NCBI GenBank assembly: GCA_903854205.1
Contig: CAINVS010000607.1
Location: 1-47,059 of the forward strand
Source: an uncultured Bacteroidota bacterium
GTDB lineage: Bacteria; Bacteroidota; Bacteroidia; Chitinophagales; Saprospiraceae
Direction: 5' to 3'
DNA: 47,059 nt
Each line of letters opens with the position of its first letter. Position 1 is the first letter of the stretch. Below the pieces are notes generated by a model. It was given only the letters and a program-made list of their open reading frames with translations, made no database searches and was not told the DNA's origin. Below are positions 28,355-39,100 of the stretch, piece after piece. Both the position numbers and the translations under genes were made by a program.

Positions 28355-29105
28355 TTTTAAACATATTTCTTTTTGATGTAAACAGATTGTATTTCAATAT
28401 GCAGTAAATTGCTCTAAATCCGTCTTTCCAATTTATTTTCTTTCCTTCGGCATAGGTACGTCCATAATAAGAAATCCCTACTTCGTAAATTCTGACCTCC
28501 GGTATCCGGGCCACTTTGGCTGTCACCTCTGGTTCGAAACCGAAGCGTTTTTCTTTTAATTTAACCTGCTGAATCATGTCGGTACGAAACATCTTGTAAC
28601 AGGTCTCCATGTCCGTAAGGTTGACATTTGAAAAAGCATTGGATAAAAATGTCAATATTTTATTGCCCAGGCTGTGCCAAAAAAACAATCTGCGGTGCGG
28701 GTTACCACCCATAAATCGGGAACCGTACACAATATCGGCAAAGCCGGAAAGTACAGGTTTGAGCAAAAGATTGTATTCCTCAGGATCATACTCAAGATCG
28801 GCATCCTGAATGATCAAAAAATCACCGCCTGCATGTTCAATACCTGTATGCAATGCTGCTCCTTTACCCTTATTTAGCTCATGTTTCAGATATTTTATGG
28901 GCAATAACGGATTCTGCTGCATATAAGCTACTATTGCTTCTTCTGTATTGTCTTTTGAACAGTCATTTATAATAATTACTTCCTTTTCAATATTATAGGG
29001 CAATTCCACATCTCTAACCTTATCCAAAATACGGTGAATTGTTTTCCCTTCGTTGTATGCAGGTATTACGATGGATAATTTTCCTATAATGGGATGGTTT
29101 TCCAT
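28323..29105 (-). CDS. Family 2 glycosyltransferase (polyprenyl-phosphate sugar synthase / DPM1-like)
   Basis: [64 protein letters not shown]. Confidence 0.92.
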   Translation of the reverse strand: MENHPIIGKLSIVIPAYNEGKTIHRILDKVRDVELPYNIEKEVIIINDCSKDNTEEAIVAYMQQNPLLPIKYLKHELNKGKGAALHTGIEHAGGDFLIIQDADLEYDPEEYNLLLKPVLSGFADIVYGSRFMGGNPHRRLFFWHSLGNKILTFLSNAFSNVNLTDMETCYKMFRTDMIQQVKLKEKRFGFEPEVTAKVARIPEVRIYEVGISYYGRTYAEGKKINWKDGFRAIYCILKYNLFTSKRNMFKNGAFTARQIR

Positions 29106-29208
29106 TAGAATCTGTTTTTGTATAACTCAACTCAACTCAATTTGCCATTGAAATAGCTATAATTAAATCAGGTTGTTAGATGTAGAATGCCAATATGGTT
29201 CTTTACTA

Positions 29209-29241
29209 CAAAAGTATTCAAAAATAGTAAAAAAAATGCAA
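29209..29241 (-). promoter_or_regulatory. Possible Bacteroidota-type promoter for the GT2 operon
   Basis: Minus strand TTG-N22-TACTTTTG. Confidence 0.4.
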
Positions 29242-29325
29242 TCTCTGATTTATTTAAGCAACATAGCTTATAGAGTTCCTGATTCAACTGAAAGATGCTT
29301 ATTTTAGGGCCTAATTTGAAGTATT

Positions 29326-31266
29326 ATGAAAAATATAAACAGGCAGACTGATGCTATTTTGGATTATGAAACTGTGAAGGCCAAAATCCTGACCCATTCA
29401 AATGCAGATGCACTTGAAATAACGTCACGTTTGGAGCTTCAAAGTCTCCCTTCAGAAATTGGGCAGATGAAAAACCTGAATCGATTGGTTATTTATAATT
29501 GTCCTGAAATTGAAGAAATTCCGGAGGAATTATCCAATATTTCTGAGCTTCGATCCTTTTTCTTTGTCTATTGCCGATCTAAAAGATTGCCGCAAAATCT
29601 TGGACAGCTAAAAAATTTAAGAAAACTAAGCCTTAAAGGTAATAATTTTAATAATAAAACTGATTGGGCTGAAATGGCCCAACTTCAACATCTGGAATCT
29701 TTGGAATTAAGCTACAGTTTAAAAAAATACAAAGCTGAACTTCCTGGTGAAATTTTCAATCTGACAGAACTGAAGTTTCTGTATTTGGATAATAATTTGC
29801 TAAAAAAGCTGCCAAGGGATATTGCCAAGTTAAAATCGCTGTTAATGCTTGACTTGGGGTACAATTACTTTACTGAATTTCCGGAAATTCTCCTTTTGCT
29901 TCCGCATTTGGAAACGCTCAGCATAAATGCAGCTGCTATCAACTGTATGCCTGAGGAACTTTTTGACATGCCGGCACTTAAAGAATTAATTATTACCGGT
30001 CGCGATCCCAAACGCCTGCCTTATGTAACAGCTTTCGAAAAATTTTTCCGAATATCCAAACAAAGAAATTTCAAACACAAGTACAATACTTTTGTCATAG
30101 ACCTTATTAAATATCCAAATCAGATTTGTGAATTGGATGAAAAGGAGTTGGTTTCACTGTTGGATTGCGGATTGGATATTACTGTACAAAATGCCCTGAC
30201 CGAATTAAAGAAAAGATTTACGCCTTTTTTTGAATTACATCCGCTCAAATCAGGCGGTAGAATTGTAATGAAAGGCAAAACCAAAGATGCAAAAAACCGA
30301 ATTAAGGAATTGCTTAAATCTAATGATATTGAGACTTCTGTAAAAATAACAGCCTCAACAACACATCTGGTCCTAGGCCCCGACGCGGCAATTAATCAAA
30401 AGGATTTAGCCGAATTCCCCAAGCTCTGTATTATCACAGAAGAAATGCTGCTAAATGCCCTTCAACAGAAGGAAATTCCGTTTTTATTAAGCGAGAGGGA
30501 ATCGAAGGATGACAATCTGCTGCAGATAAGAAACCTTTTGGAAAGTGGGCATGATGCCAATTTGTTTTTAGCTTTTGAGCTTTTGAGATCCGGTGGAATT
30601 CCAACAACGCTGCTCACTGATTTATTGATCGTTTATAAAGAAACTGAAAACCCAAAAGTCAGAAAAGAAGTAATAGTTTTAATCCATAAGACCGGTTATT
30701 ACGATTTTGCGGAACAGGTTAAAAAAAGGCTTTCTTTGTTCAGGCTCAGTCGGGAAAAAACTCTATGCTCAAATCTGCTGCAGTACAGCCAATTTGAATT
30801 TATTGATAAAGAAAAGCTCTTGCAGTGCATTTTCAAAAAAACAGGAAAGGGAATTGTTTTTGCTTTATTATACCTGAAAAGACAGACCAAAGCTTCTTTT
30901 TTTGCTAATATTATTGAAGATGGTTTCCTAAATTTGTCCAATTTGGAATTGGAAATACTTCCGGATGATATGGAAGAATTAGGCGACCTTATCAAAGAGC
31001 TCGACATCAGTTTCAATCAGTTAGCAGAATTTCCAACTTTTATATTACGGGATTTACCTAAATTAACCGTACTTTCTTTTGAAGGCAATCCGCTCATCAA
31101 AAGCTTTCCAATTGCAGCATTTGCCAACAGTAAAAGTTTGAAAACAATAATTGCAGGTGATGTATTTTATTATTCTTTGAGCAAGTCGGATATTAATTTG
31201 CTAAAATCTGCAGGAATAGAATTTATTATGAAAGTTTTTGGTGATGAACCTCAAAAAATGTTCTAA
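29326..31266 (+). CDS. Leucine-rich-repeat protein with internal BRCT-like and helical-repeat regions
   Basis: N-terminal LRRs; GGRIVMKGKTKDAKNRIKELLKSNDIETSVKITASTTHLVLGPDAAINQKDL...CIITEEMLLNAL resembles BRCT; C-terminal LRR block. Confidence 0.88.
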   Translation: MKNINRQTDAILDYETVKAKILTHSNADALEITSRLELQSLPSEIGQMKNLNRLVIYNCPEIEEIPEELSNISELRSFFFVYCRSKRLPQNLGQLKNLRKLSLKGNNFNNKTDWAEMAQLQHLESLELSYSLKKYKAELPGEIFNLTELKFLYLDNNLLKKLPRDIAKLKSLLMLDLGYNYFTEFPEILLLLPHLETLSINAAAINCMPEELFDMPALKELIITGRDPKRLPYVTAFEKFFRISKQRNFKHKYNTFVIDLIKYPNQICELDEKELVSLLDCGLDITVQNALTELKKRFTPFFELHPLKSGGRIVMKGKTKDAKNRIKELLKSNDIETSVKITASTTHLVLGPDAAINQKDLAEFPKLCIITEEMLLNALQQKEIPFLLSERESKDDNLLQIRNLLESGHDANLFLAFELLRSGGIPTTLLTDLLIVYKETENPKVRKEVIVLIHKTGYYDFAEQVKKRLSLFRLSREKTLCSNLLQYSQFEFIDKEKLLQCIFKKTGKGIVFALLYLKRQTKASFFANIIEDGFLNLSNLELEILPDDMEELGDLIKELDISFNQLAEFPTFILRDLPKLTVLSFEGNPLIKSFPIAAFANSKSLKTIIAGDVFYYSLSKSDINLLKSAGIEFIMKVFGDEPQKMF

Positions 31267-32726
31267 ACACCCAATATTTTTCGCAGAGTACTGTAAAACA
31301 GCACTAATCCGAATACCCCAAAAACTAATATTTTAATGCTAATGATTCCCCAATTCAGACCAATGCTCTGCCAACCCAAAATATAAAAACCTATTGTAAT
31401 GAATATCAACGGTGCTGTTGTCAGCATAATTTTACCCAAAGGCAAAGCCGGAATCTTCAACCAATAATCGCTGACAAGCCAAGCCAAAATGGCCATGATA
31501 ACATAAGAAAACAAGGTTGTGTATGCAGCTGCCTGATAGCCGTAGGTGGGTACAAATTGTATATTCAGGTACATATTCAGCGCAGCAGCTGTAAGCAGTA
31601 TAACGGTCAGATAAATATTCTGTTTTTTGTAATTGAATACCCTATTATAATTCCAGGCAATCCCATTGAAAATGTATGCCCCTACAATAATTGGAACAAT
31701 ATTCATAGCCTCCCGGAAGGAAGCTTTTGCTGCAAGCAGGGTCCCCAAATCGACAGAAAACAATATCAGGAAAAGCCCCGCAAGAATCGTCAGTTTATGC
31801 ATACTGAATACCTGAGTAGAAACTTTTTTATACTCTTTTGCATCCATCCATTCGGTATATTGCACGACTGATGCATTTTGCAATGCAACCAGTAGGCCAT
31901 ACATCAGCATACCGATCTTAAAAGCAAAACTATATAAACCTGCCTTTTCGTGACCTAATTCAGAATTAATATACCATTGATCGAAAGAGGTAAGCAGATG
32001 TCCGCCCAAAGCATAGGGAACCAAGGGCAAAGAATAGGAAATAGCGTATATAAAGTGCGCCCAGCGCATTCTTTTAAAGTCGAAATAGGGCCATAGTAAA
32101 TAGATAAAAACTAACATTGCAAAAGCATTAACGATAAACTCACCTATGATTTTGCCCATATATCCTTCCTGCCCTAAAGTCATCAGATACCAAATTCCAA
32201 AAACGGCTGCGCCAAATTTTCCATATTGCACCAAAACCTGCGCAATAACCATGTTCTTACTCTTCTTCTCAATAATTTTAATATAGCCATAGGCAAGCCA
32301 GAAAATATTGGTATAGGTAAACAGCAGTAACCATGAAATTAATTTTGGACTCAGGTTTAACAGTTCACTTATCGGTTCCCTATAGATATAAATTGCCAAT
32401 CCTGAAGCTGCAAAAAATATAGTAATTGCTGTAATAATAGTGGCCATAAACCCCTTCTTATCGGCATCGGGTTCCAAAAAATACCTTGATATTGCCCATT
32501 CAAGATTAAGGGAAAGCAATACAGAGGCCATAGCCGAATAGGTGAGGTACACATTGGCAATACCGTATTCTTCCGTTGTCAGAAAAAAGGTGAGTACAGG
32601 CAGAGATATTATACCCAGTCCCTGCACCATAATTGTGCCCAGGAAATATACACTTGCGTGTTTAAAACTGTCGAAGAAGGAAAAACTGCTGAGTTTACCT
32701 AATATATTTGAATTTTTAAGGGACAT
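31263..32726 (-). CDS. Polysaccharide biosynthesis / MOP-superfamily (Wzx-like) flippase
   Basis: About 12-14 TM segments; YFLGTIMVQGLGIISLPVLTFFLTTEEYGIANVYLT N-terminus typical. Confidence 0.92.
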   Translation of the reverse strand: MSLKNSNILGKLSSFSFFDSFKHASVYFLGTIMVQGLGIISLPVLTFFLTTEEYGIANVYLTYSAMASVLLSLNLEWAISRYFLEPDADKKGFMATIITAITIFFAASGLAIYIYREPISELLNLSPKLISWLLLFTYTNIFWLAYGYIKIIEKKSKNMVIAQVLVQYGKFGAAVFGIWYLMTLGQEGYMGKIIGEFIVNAFAMLVFIYLLWPYFDFKRMRWAHFIYAISYSLPLVPYALGGHLLTSFDQWYINSELGHEKAGLYSFAFKIGMLMYGLLVALQNASVVQYTEWMDAKEYKKVSTQVFSMHKLTILAGLFLILFSVDLGTLLAAKASFREAMNIVPIIVGAYIFNGIAWNYNRVFNYKKQNIYLTVILLTAAALNMYLNIQFVPTYGYQAAAYTTLFSYVIMAILAWLVSDYWLKIPALPLGKIMLTTAPLIFITIGFYILGWQSIGLNWGIISIKILVFGVFGLVLFYSTLRKILGV

Positions 32727-33039
32727 CTATTTCCAGTTTACCTTGTACACCTTTAGATTCAGGCGCTGTAATTTCTTTCAGAATCTCATTTAGAAATTTA
32801 CGTGATGTATCGTCCATTTTTTCCATGACCTCAACAGTAATTTCTGTATGTTGCAGAATCTCGAAAAGGCAGTTTATCCTTGCCTCTGTAGTATAAAACT
32901 TATTAATAACGATAACATTCTGACTTTTCACCAGACAGTATCCCGACTGAAACTGTCCTTTTTCATATCTGACTTTGTATTGCAGCTGCTTGAAAAGCTC
33001 TTCGGTCTTTTTTAAAGTTGTTTCGTTCAATTTCAGCAT
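32716..33039 (-). CDS. Small conserved-looking hypothetical protein coupled to the flippase
   Basis: 107-aa ORF overlapping the flippase start by 11 bp, with a matching promoter upstream. Confidence 0.75.
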   Translation of the reverse strand: MLKLNETTLKKTEELFKQLQYKVRYEKGQFQSGYCLVKSQNVIVINKFYTTEARINCLFEILQHTEITVEVMEKMDDTSRKFLNEILKEITAPESKGVQGKLEIDVP

Positions 33040-33062
33040 AACTTTCCTTGGATTTTGACATA

Positions 33063-33093
33063 CAAAGATAGTACTATTCCTTTAAAAAATCAA
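33063..33093 (-). promoter_or_regulatory. Bacteroidota-type promoter (TTG-N20-TATCTTTG on minus strand)
   Basis: caaagata at 33063-33070 and caa at 33091-33093, exact 20-nt spacer. Confidence 0.65.
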
Positions 33094-33130
33094 AAACGGT
33101 CCGCAAGTCTGGCCTGCGAACCGTTTTTGG
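33084..33130 (-). terminator. Terminator of the 2033-aa surface protein gene
   Basis: ccaaaaacggttcgcag...cttgcggaccgtttttgatttttt on minus strand. Confidence 0.8.
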
Positions 33131-33150
33131 TTTTATGAACTCAGTTGAGT

Positions 33151-36100
33151 TTAGTTTTTGATAATTTTTGCGCTGTGAACTACACCTGTTCCAAGATGTG
33201 TTACCCGAACCAGATAATTGCCCGACACCAAAGTACTCATATCAGTGTGCAGATTATTGATACCAACAGCTGATTTCAAGAGTTTGGTATTGATCAAACG
33301 ACCCAAAACATCGAGCACTTCAATCTGGATATCTTCGGCATTCTCGGTACTAAACTGGTAGAACACCTCATCCTTGGCAGGATTTGGATAGAAACTGTAG
33401 CCATTGCCATCAGATTCAATGTTCAATACCAATACATCTGACAATTCAGATGACTGATCTCTGTTTACCAGACGCAATCTGTAGTAGTTTTGACCTGCAA
33501 AAGGATTCAAATCATCGAAATGGTAGGTGCTTGTTTCTTCACTATCACCGGCAGCTGCTACAAAACCGATTGTTTCAAAGTTTGCACCGTCTTTACTGCG
33601 CTGAACTTCAAATTTATCAGTGTTTTCTTCAGAACCTGTGGCCCATTCCAACTTGTTGATGCGACCTTGAGTTATCCCTGTAAAGTATTGCCATTCAACA
33701 GAAAGCAGAACATTAGGAATAAGAATTACAGAACCTGTACCTCCTGAGAAGTTTGTAATACCGGTCATTGTTGACCAGTTGATACCATTCGGGGTAATTC
33801 CTGTACCTGCACTGCTCAGCATAAGGAATGTAGCATCATCATCATAATCAGGCGCAGAATATGGAGTACCCTGATTTTTAAACCAGAACCATCCCTGAGC
33901 ACCCGTATTATACTTGTAAGTGTAACTGCAGGCAGGATAAGCAGCTATCCAGGCAATTGCAGCATTGAGAACATTGGTTCGCTCAGCAGGAATAAAGTAA
34001 TAACGTACATCGTAAAAACCACTGAGTGTGCCGGTATATTGAATGTTCCAGTTTCTTTCCATTTCAAACTGAACTTCACCTGTACATGTTGCTGTGTTTC
34101 CCGGATCCAGATAATAAGCATTATTATCTCTGATCGTTGCTGTCACAGTACCTGCTGTTCCAAGATTACCCTTAACAGAAAGTATAATCTCATCTCCTAT
34201 ATAAAAATGATGCCAACCGTCATTATCTGTACAATAAGTATTTGAAGTAGCTCCATTTGCAGCGTAAATGTAGTTTTTGGTATTAATTGTTGCCGATGTT
34301 TCAACAGCATTACAGGTTCCTGCACGTCGCGCATATACGGTTGTTGCCCCTGAAGGAGCAATTATAATACTTCCTCCAGTACCCAAAAGTGTGCCGCCGC
34401 CATTCGCAGCTGTATACCAATTTAGTACTCCACCGGTTCCTAGAGTACCACCTGCTGCACTAATTGTAACATTTGTATTGGGACAAACAGTCCCAACTGC
34501 AGCAATTGTAGGTGCTGTCGACTCTACCAATGCGCTGATAGTTCCAGATGAAGTAGAAGTACAACCATTTCCGTCTGTAATAGTCACGGTATAGGTGCCC
34601 GGCGCCAGACCTGTATTGTTAGCTACAGTTCGGCCATTGCTCCAAAGATAAGAATAAGACAATGTCCCACCGGATAAAGCAGCATTCACTGAACTTGCTG
34701 TGGTACCAGGGCAGGCCGCAGCACTTGGTGTTGTTGTCAATGTTATAGCTGATGGTTGTGTGATCGTTACTGATCTTGTTGCCGCACAGCCATCAACTGA
34801 AGTTGCTGTTACCGTCGACGTCCCAGCCGGTAATGCTGTAGCCGCAGCAGTAGTTTCTCCGTTACTCCATAAATAACTGATATTGGGTTGTCCTCCGATA
34901 GCCTCTACAGTAGCTCTTCCTCTGTTTATACCCGCACAAGCTAAATTGTTTGTAGAAAGAAGATTGATTGCAACTGCACCCGGTGTTGTTATATTGAAAA
35001 AAACCGAACTTCTACAACCTAATCCATCTGTTACAGTCACGTTGTAAGTACCGGGAGAAAGATTCGTTCTAACTCCAGATGCCGCGCCACCACTGGACCA
35101 TGCATAAGAATAAGGTAATGTACCCCCAATTGTTGCAACCGTCGCTGCGCCATTATTCAATCCGCAGGAAGCAGGAGTGCTTGATTGCAGATAAATAGTT
35201 GGTGAAGCCGGTGAGGAATACAGGAAGGAAGTATCTGTAACCGAACAGCCTGATGTTGTATTTGTTACCGTTACAACATAGACACCCTGACCTAAACTAT
35301 TGATAGTAGAATTTGCTGAATTTAATGTTGTACCTCCGGTAGACCATGTAAAATTATACAATGCTGCTGTAGGCGTAGCTGTAACTGATCCGTTATTACT
35401 GCAAGTCGGTTCTACATTTGTAAAGTTTACGACCGGTATGATATTTACAGTAACCGGAAATGCTCTTGATACCGGACAGCTGATTCTGAGCTGACCGTTT
35501 GTTGTGGTCTCTGCATAAATAGAGGCCGTATAAGTAGTTGTTGAAGTTGGAGAAACAGTAATGGTATTCGCAGTAGAGGATAAAATTCCTGTACTTGGTG
35601 ACCATACTACAGAATCTGCAGCGTTCAAACCTGTTAAGGTAAGTGTTCTTGACTGACCTGCACAAATAGCACCTGCGCCCGAAGCAACTGGATTTGGTAC
35701 GCGATCTACAAAAAGATATATTGTTTTGGTGACCAGTCCGCAACAGTCAGTCGTCAATCCAAGCGTTACAGGATAGAACCCTGCTGTACTGAATGCAGTT
35801 GAAGCTGTAACCCTTACAGAACCGGGATTTAAAATAGCTCCATTAAAATTCCAGCTGTAGGTAAGGCCCGGATATTGACTTTCAAAGGTTGCAAACTCAC
35901 CCTGACAAAGTTGAAAAGTATCAACACCCAAAACATTTGCATTGGATAGTACTACAGGAATGGTAGAGCCTGCAAATGCGATGTTGTGGAAACCTGTATA
36001 TTGGTTAGCTCCCATTGATACACTAAAGCGACCTGTCTGAGAATACTGAGTTATTGTAGGACTTACAGCGCCTGCCGTTGCGGGAGTCGCAAAGTTTGAT

Positions 36101-39100
36101 GCAAGGTCAAAATCCCAAGCAGCAGGAGCAGCTGAGGTATAAGCAACGTTTGTATTTGTACAACTTACATTTGCGACTGTAATTGTAGTTTGACCGGGAA
36201 GGTTGAAAAATACATATGGGGTTGTCAAGGCAGATCCGCCATTAAGATAAACGTCGATTGATACTCCTGTTGATCCATTTCCTCCATTGCCACCATTTCC
36301 ACCTCTACCTCCGGTACCACCGCTACCGCCTCGGTTCCCATCAGAATCTCCATTAGAACAACCGTTGCCAATAGTTGAAGTACCACCATTACCACCAATA
36401 CCACCAGTGCCGCCTAACCCTGCAACGCCAGCAGCAGCAGCAACAATTCGTGATTGTATAACATTACCCCCAACACCATTATTGTAAAGATAGAGCCCAA
36501 AAGATCCGCCGCCGCCATTTGCACCTCTTCCTGCGCCGCCGCCACCGCCGCCGCCGCCGCCACCAGAGCCGCCGCCGCCACTTGCATCTAAACCACTATC
36601 GTCACGACCAGCACCGCCGCCGCCGCCACCGCCACCACCGCCATTGCCAGCAGTAGCATTTGTTCCAGCTCCAGGTACAAAAAATCCAATTAGATGAGTA
36701 CTAGTGCCCGCTGTACCGTTAGTACCTGTGGAACCGTTAGTGCCATTTGCTCCAGTTCCACCATAAGGTGTATCAGCGTTATTGCTATCTTTAATACCAC
36801 CTGCTCCACCTGCTCCACCTGCCGCACCACCTGCTGAAGCAGTACCATTAGCTCCAACATCGCCGGGCGAATTGGAACTATCATCTCTACCATTACCACC
36901 TCTACCTCCTGCTCCACCTGCAGTTGGTGGGCCAGCAACACCTGTTGCATTAACACCTGCAGCTCCACCTGCACCACCATTGCTACCATTAACACCAGGA
37001 TCTCCTCCAAAAGTACAGTTAGCACCTGTACCCGTAATACCATTATTTCCATTAGCGCCATTTGAACCATCCCAAGTAACATTGTAAGTAGCAGGATTAT
37101 CATCACCCGCACCGCTACCTGCAGTTCCCGGCAATATCTGTGTTCTTACAATATTATAATTTGAACAACCTGTCAGGTGAACACCGTATGTAGACATACC
37201 TGTACCGGTAGTTCCGGCAGCTGTTGTAATAGTTAAATCCTGCAGGCGGAAGCCGATTGCATTATTACCATAGAATGCAACAAGTCGCTGTGCATTTGCA
37301 ACACCTTCAGGTGCAGCAACTGTACGATTGATTGTAGTTGCACCTGCCGAACTGGTTTTCACCCATGTTGTAGGATCAAAACCACCTTCAATAGTGATAT
37401 AACTTCTTAGATCAATAGCACTATTAATAGTATAAATACCTGTCGCCATTTTGATAACGGCATTTTGACAGGCACCACGATTGATGGCTTCCTGCAAAGT
37501 AGTAGGTGCTGCCTGTGTACCTGCGGCACCAACTGTTCCAGTAGTCGAAACATAAATATTAACACAGGATGCCAAGGCAGGCGGTGCTCCGACGGTAATA
37601 ACTGAAAAATCGGTAGAAGTACATCCGGAAACCGGATTCGTGACTCTAAGTGTATATGTGTATGAACCCGGCGTAAGAGGAGGCGTTACAACAATTGAAT
37701 TACTTGTTCCTACAAATGCGCCCGATGCTATAACAGTATTAGAATTATCTAGCCAAGTATAGTTCATACCACTTACATCCGTGGTTCCGGAAAGTGTAAA
37801 ACTGCCACCCGGGCAAATAGAACCTGTAGCCGGAGTTACATTGGCCACCGGATCGGCATTGATGGTGACCAATACATTGTCTATAGAACGACAACCGTCT
37901 GTATAGGTCATTGTTACCGTATAGTTCGTAGTAGTGGAAGGGCTTGCTGTAGTACTTGCCGTATTTGTTGTAGAAAGTCCAACTGTGGGAGACCATTGAT
38001 AACCCGAAACATTAAGGGCAGCAGTAGTTGCTGTCAATGTAGTTGAATTCCCATCACATATTGCCACATCCAAGCCTGCATTTACAGGCGGATTAGGGTT
38101 GGGTATGATATTAACGGTGTAAGCTCTTGAATTGATACCGGGAATCGGACAGGAATTGTCATTCACATTTACCGAGAAGGTAAAGCTGCCGGTAACGCTC
38201 ATCGCAGGGGTCCAACAGAATCTTAATGTTCTGTTATTGCCGCTGCCTGTGAGGTTATAGGTTGCACCCGGAATGTTACCGGAAAAAGTAACAGTCAGGT
38301 TATCCGCATTTACATCCGTTGCTAATACATCAAAACAGACGGTATTGCCCTGACAGGTAGAAATACTGTAAACACCGGGTACGTTGTTAATACCGGATAA
38401 AGTAGGCAATGTATTTGTACAGTTCTGTATAACAAACTGCATATCGCGAATAATTTCTCCAATTTTTACAACGCCACGATATTCTTCTACCAAAACGCAG
38501 ATAGCTGCTACCTGTGGGGTATTGGCGGTGAAAGTGATTTCACCGGTACTTGAATTTATTGTAACAGGAACCGTTAAAGGATTAGTTCCACTGAAACCGG
38601 GTGCATAGGTTACTGAGGCACCGCCGGTCTGACGACAGGTAGTCAATGAGTAAACAAGCACATCACCCTCAGGGTCATTTGCCAACTGCTGAAAAACTAC
38701 CGGCTGATTTACACAGGTAAATGGTGCCGGAGCAGATGCAAAAGTTGGGGAGCTGTTGCAGGGTACCACAGTATTATTAATGCGTGCCGTTATTGAAAAA
38801 TCATTCATATCCGGACTGGTAAGATTTGTAATGATTCCATTTCGGCAACAGGTCGAAGTTGAAAGTATCCAATCCGAACAACCGGATGGCAGTGTCACAA
38901 CTCCCTGATATAGGTAGAGTTCCACACCTACTGCACTGTTACCACCCGAACAACGGCTAGTTTGTAAAGGGCAGACCGGTGTAATGTCAGAAGTACTCTG
39001 CAGGGTGGCAGTAAGACTTCCCGATACTCCGCAGGATACAGAACTATAGCTTACCGAAAATGATGATGGCATATCAATACCTGAACAGTCGCGGTAGACC

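Noticed and set aside
36520-36660. (ccg/ccgcca)n tract as CRISPR or tandem-repeat array
   Set aside because: In-frame poly-Gly codons inside a CDS; no spacers, no cas genes nearby.
36287-37087. Plus-strand proline-rich ORFs (MPPFPPLPPVPPLPP...; MLSLIPPAPPAPPAAPP...)
   Set aside because: Antisense artefacts of GGN glycine codons in the 2033-aa protein; no independent start signals.
36690-37112. Minus-strand out-of-frame ORF rich in M/V/L/E
   Set aside because: Frame-shifted reading of the glycine-rich coding repeat, not a real gene.
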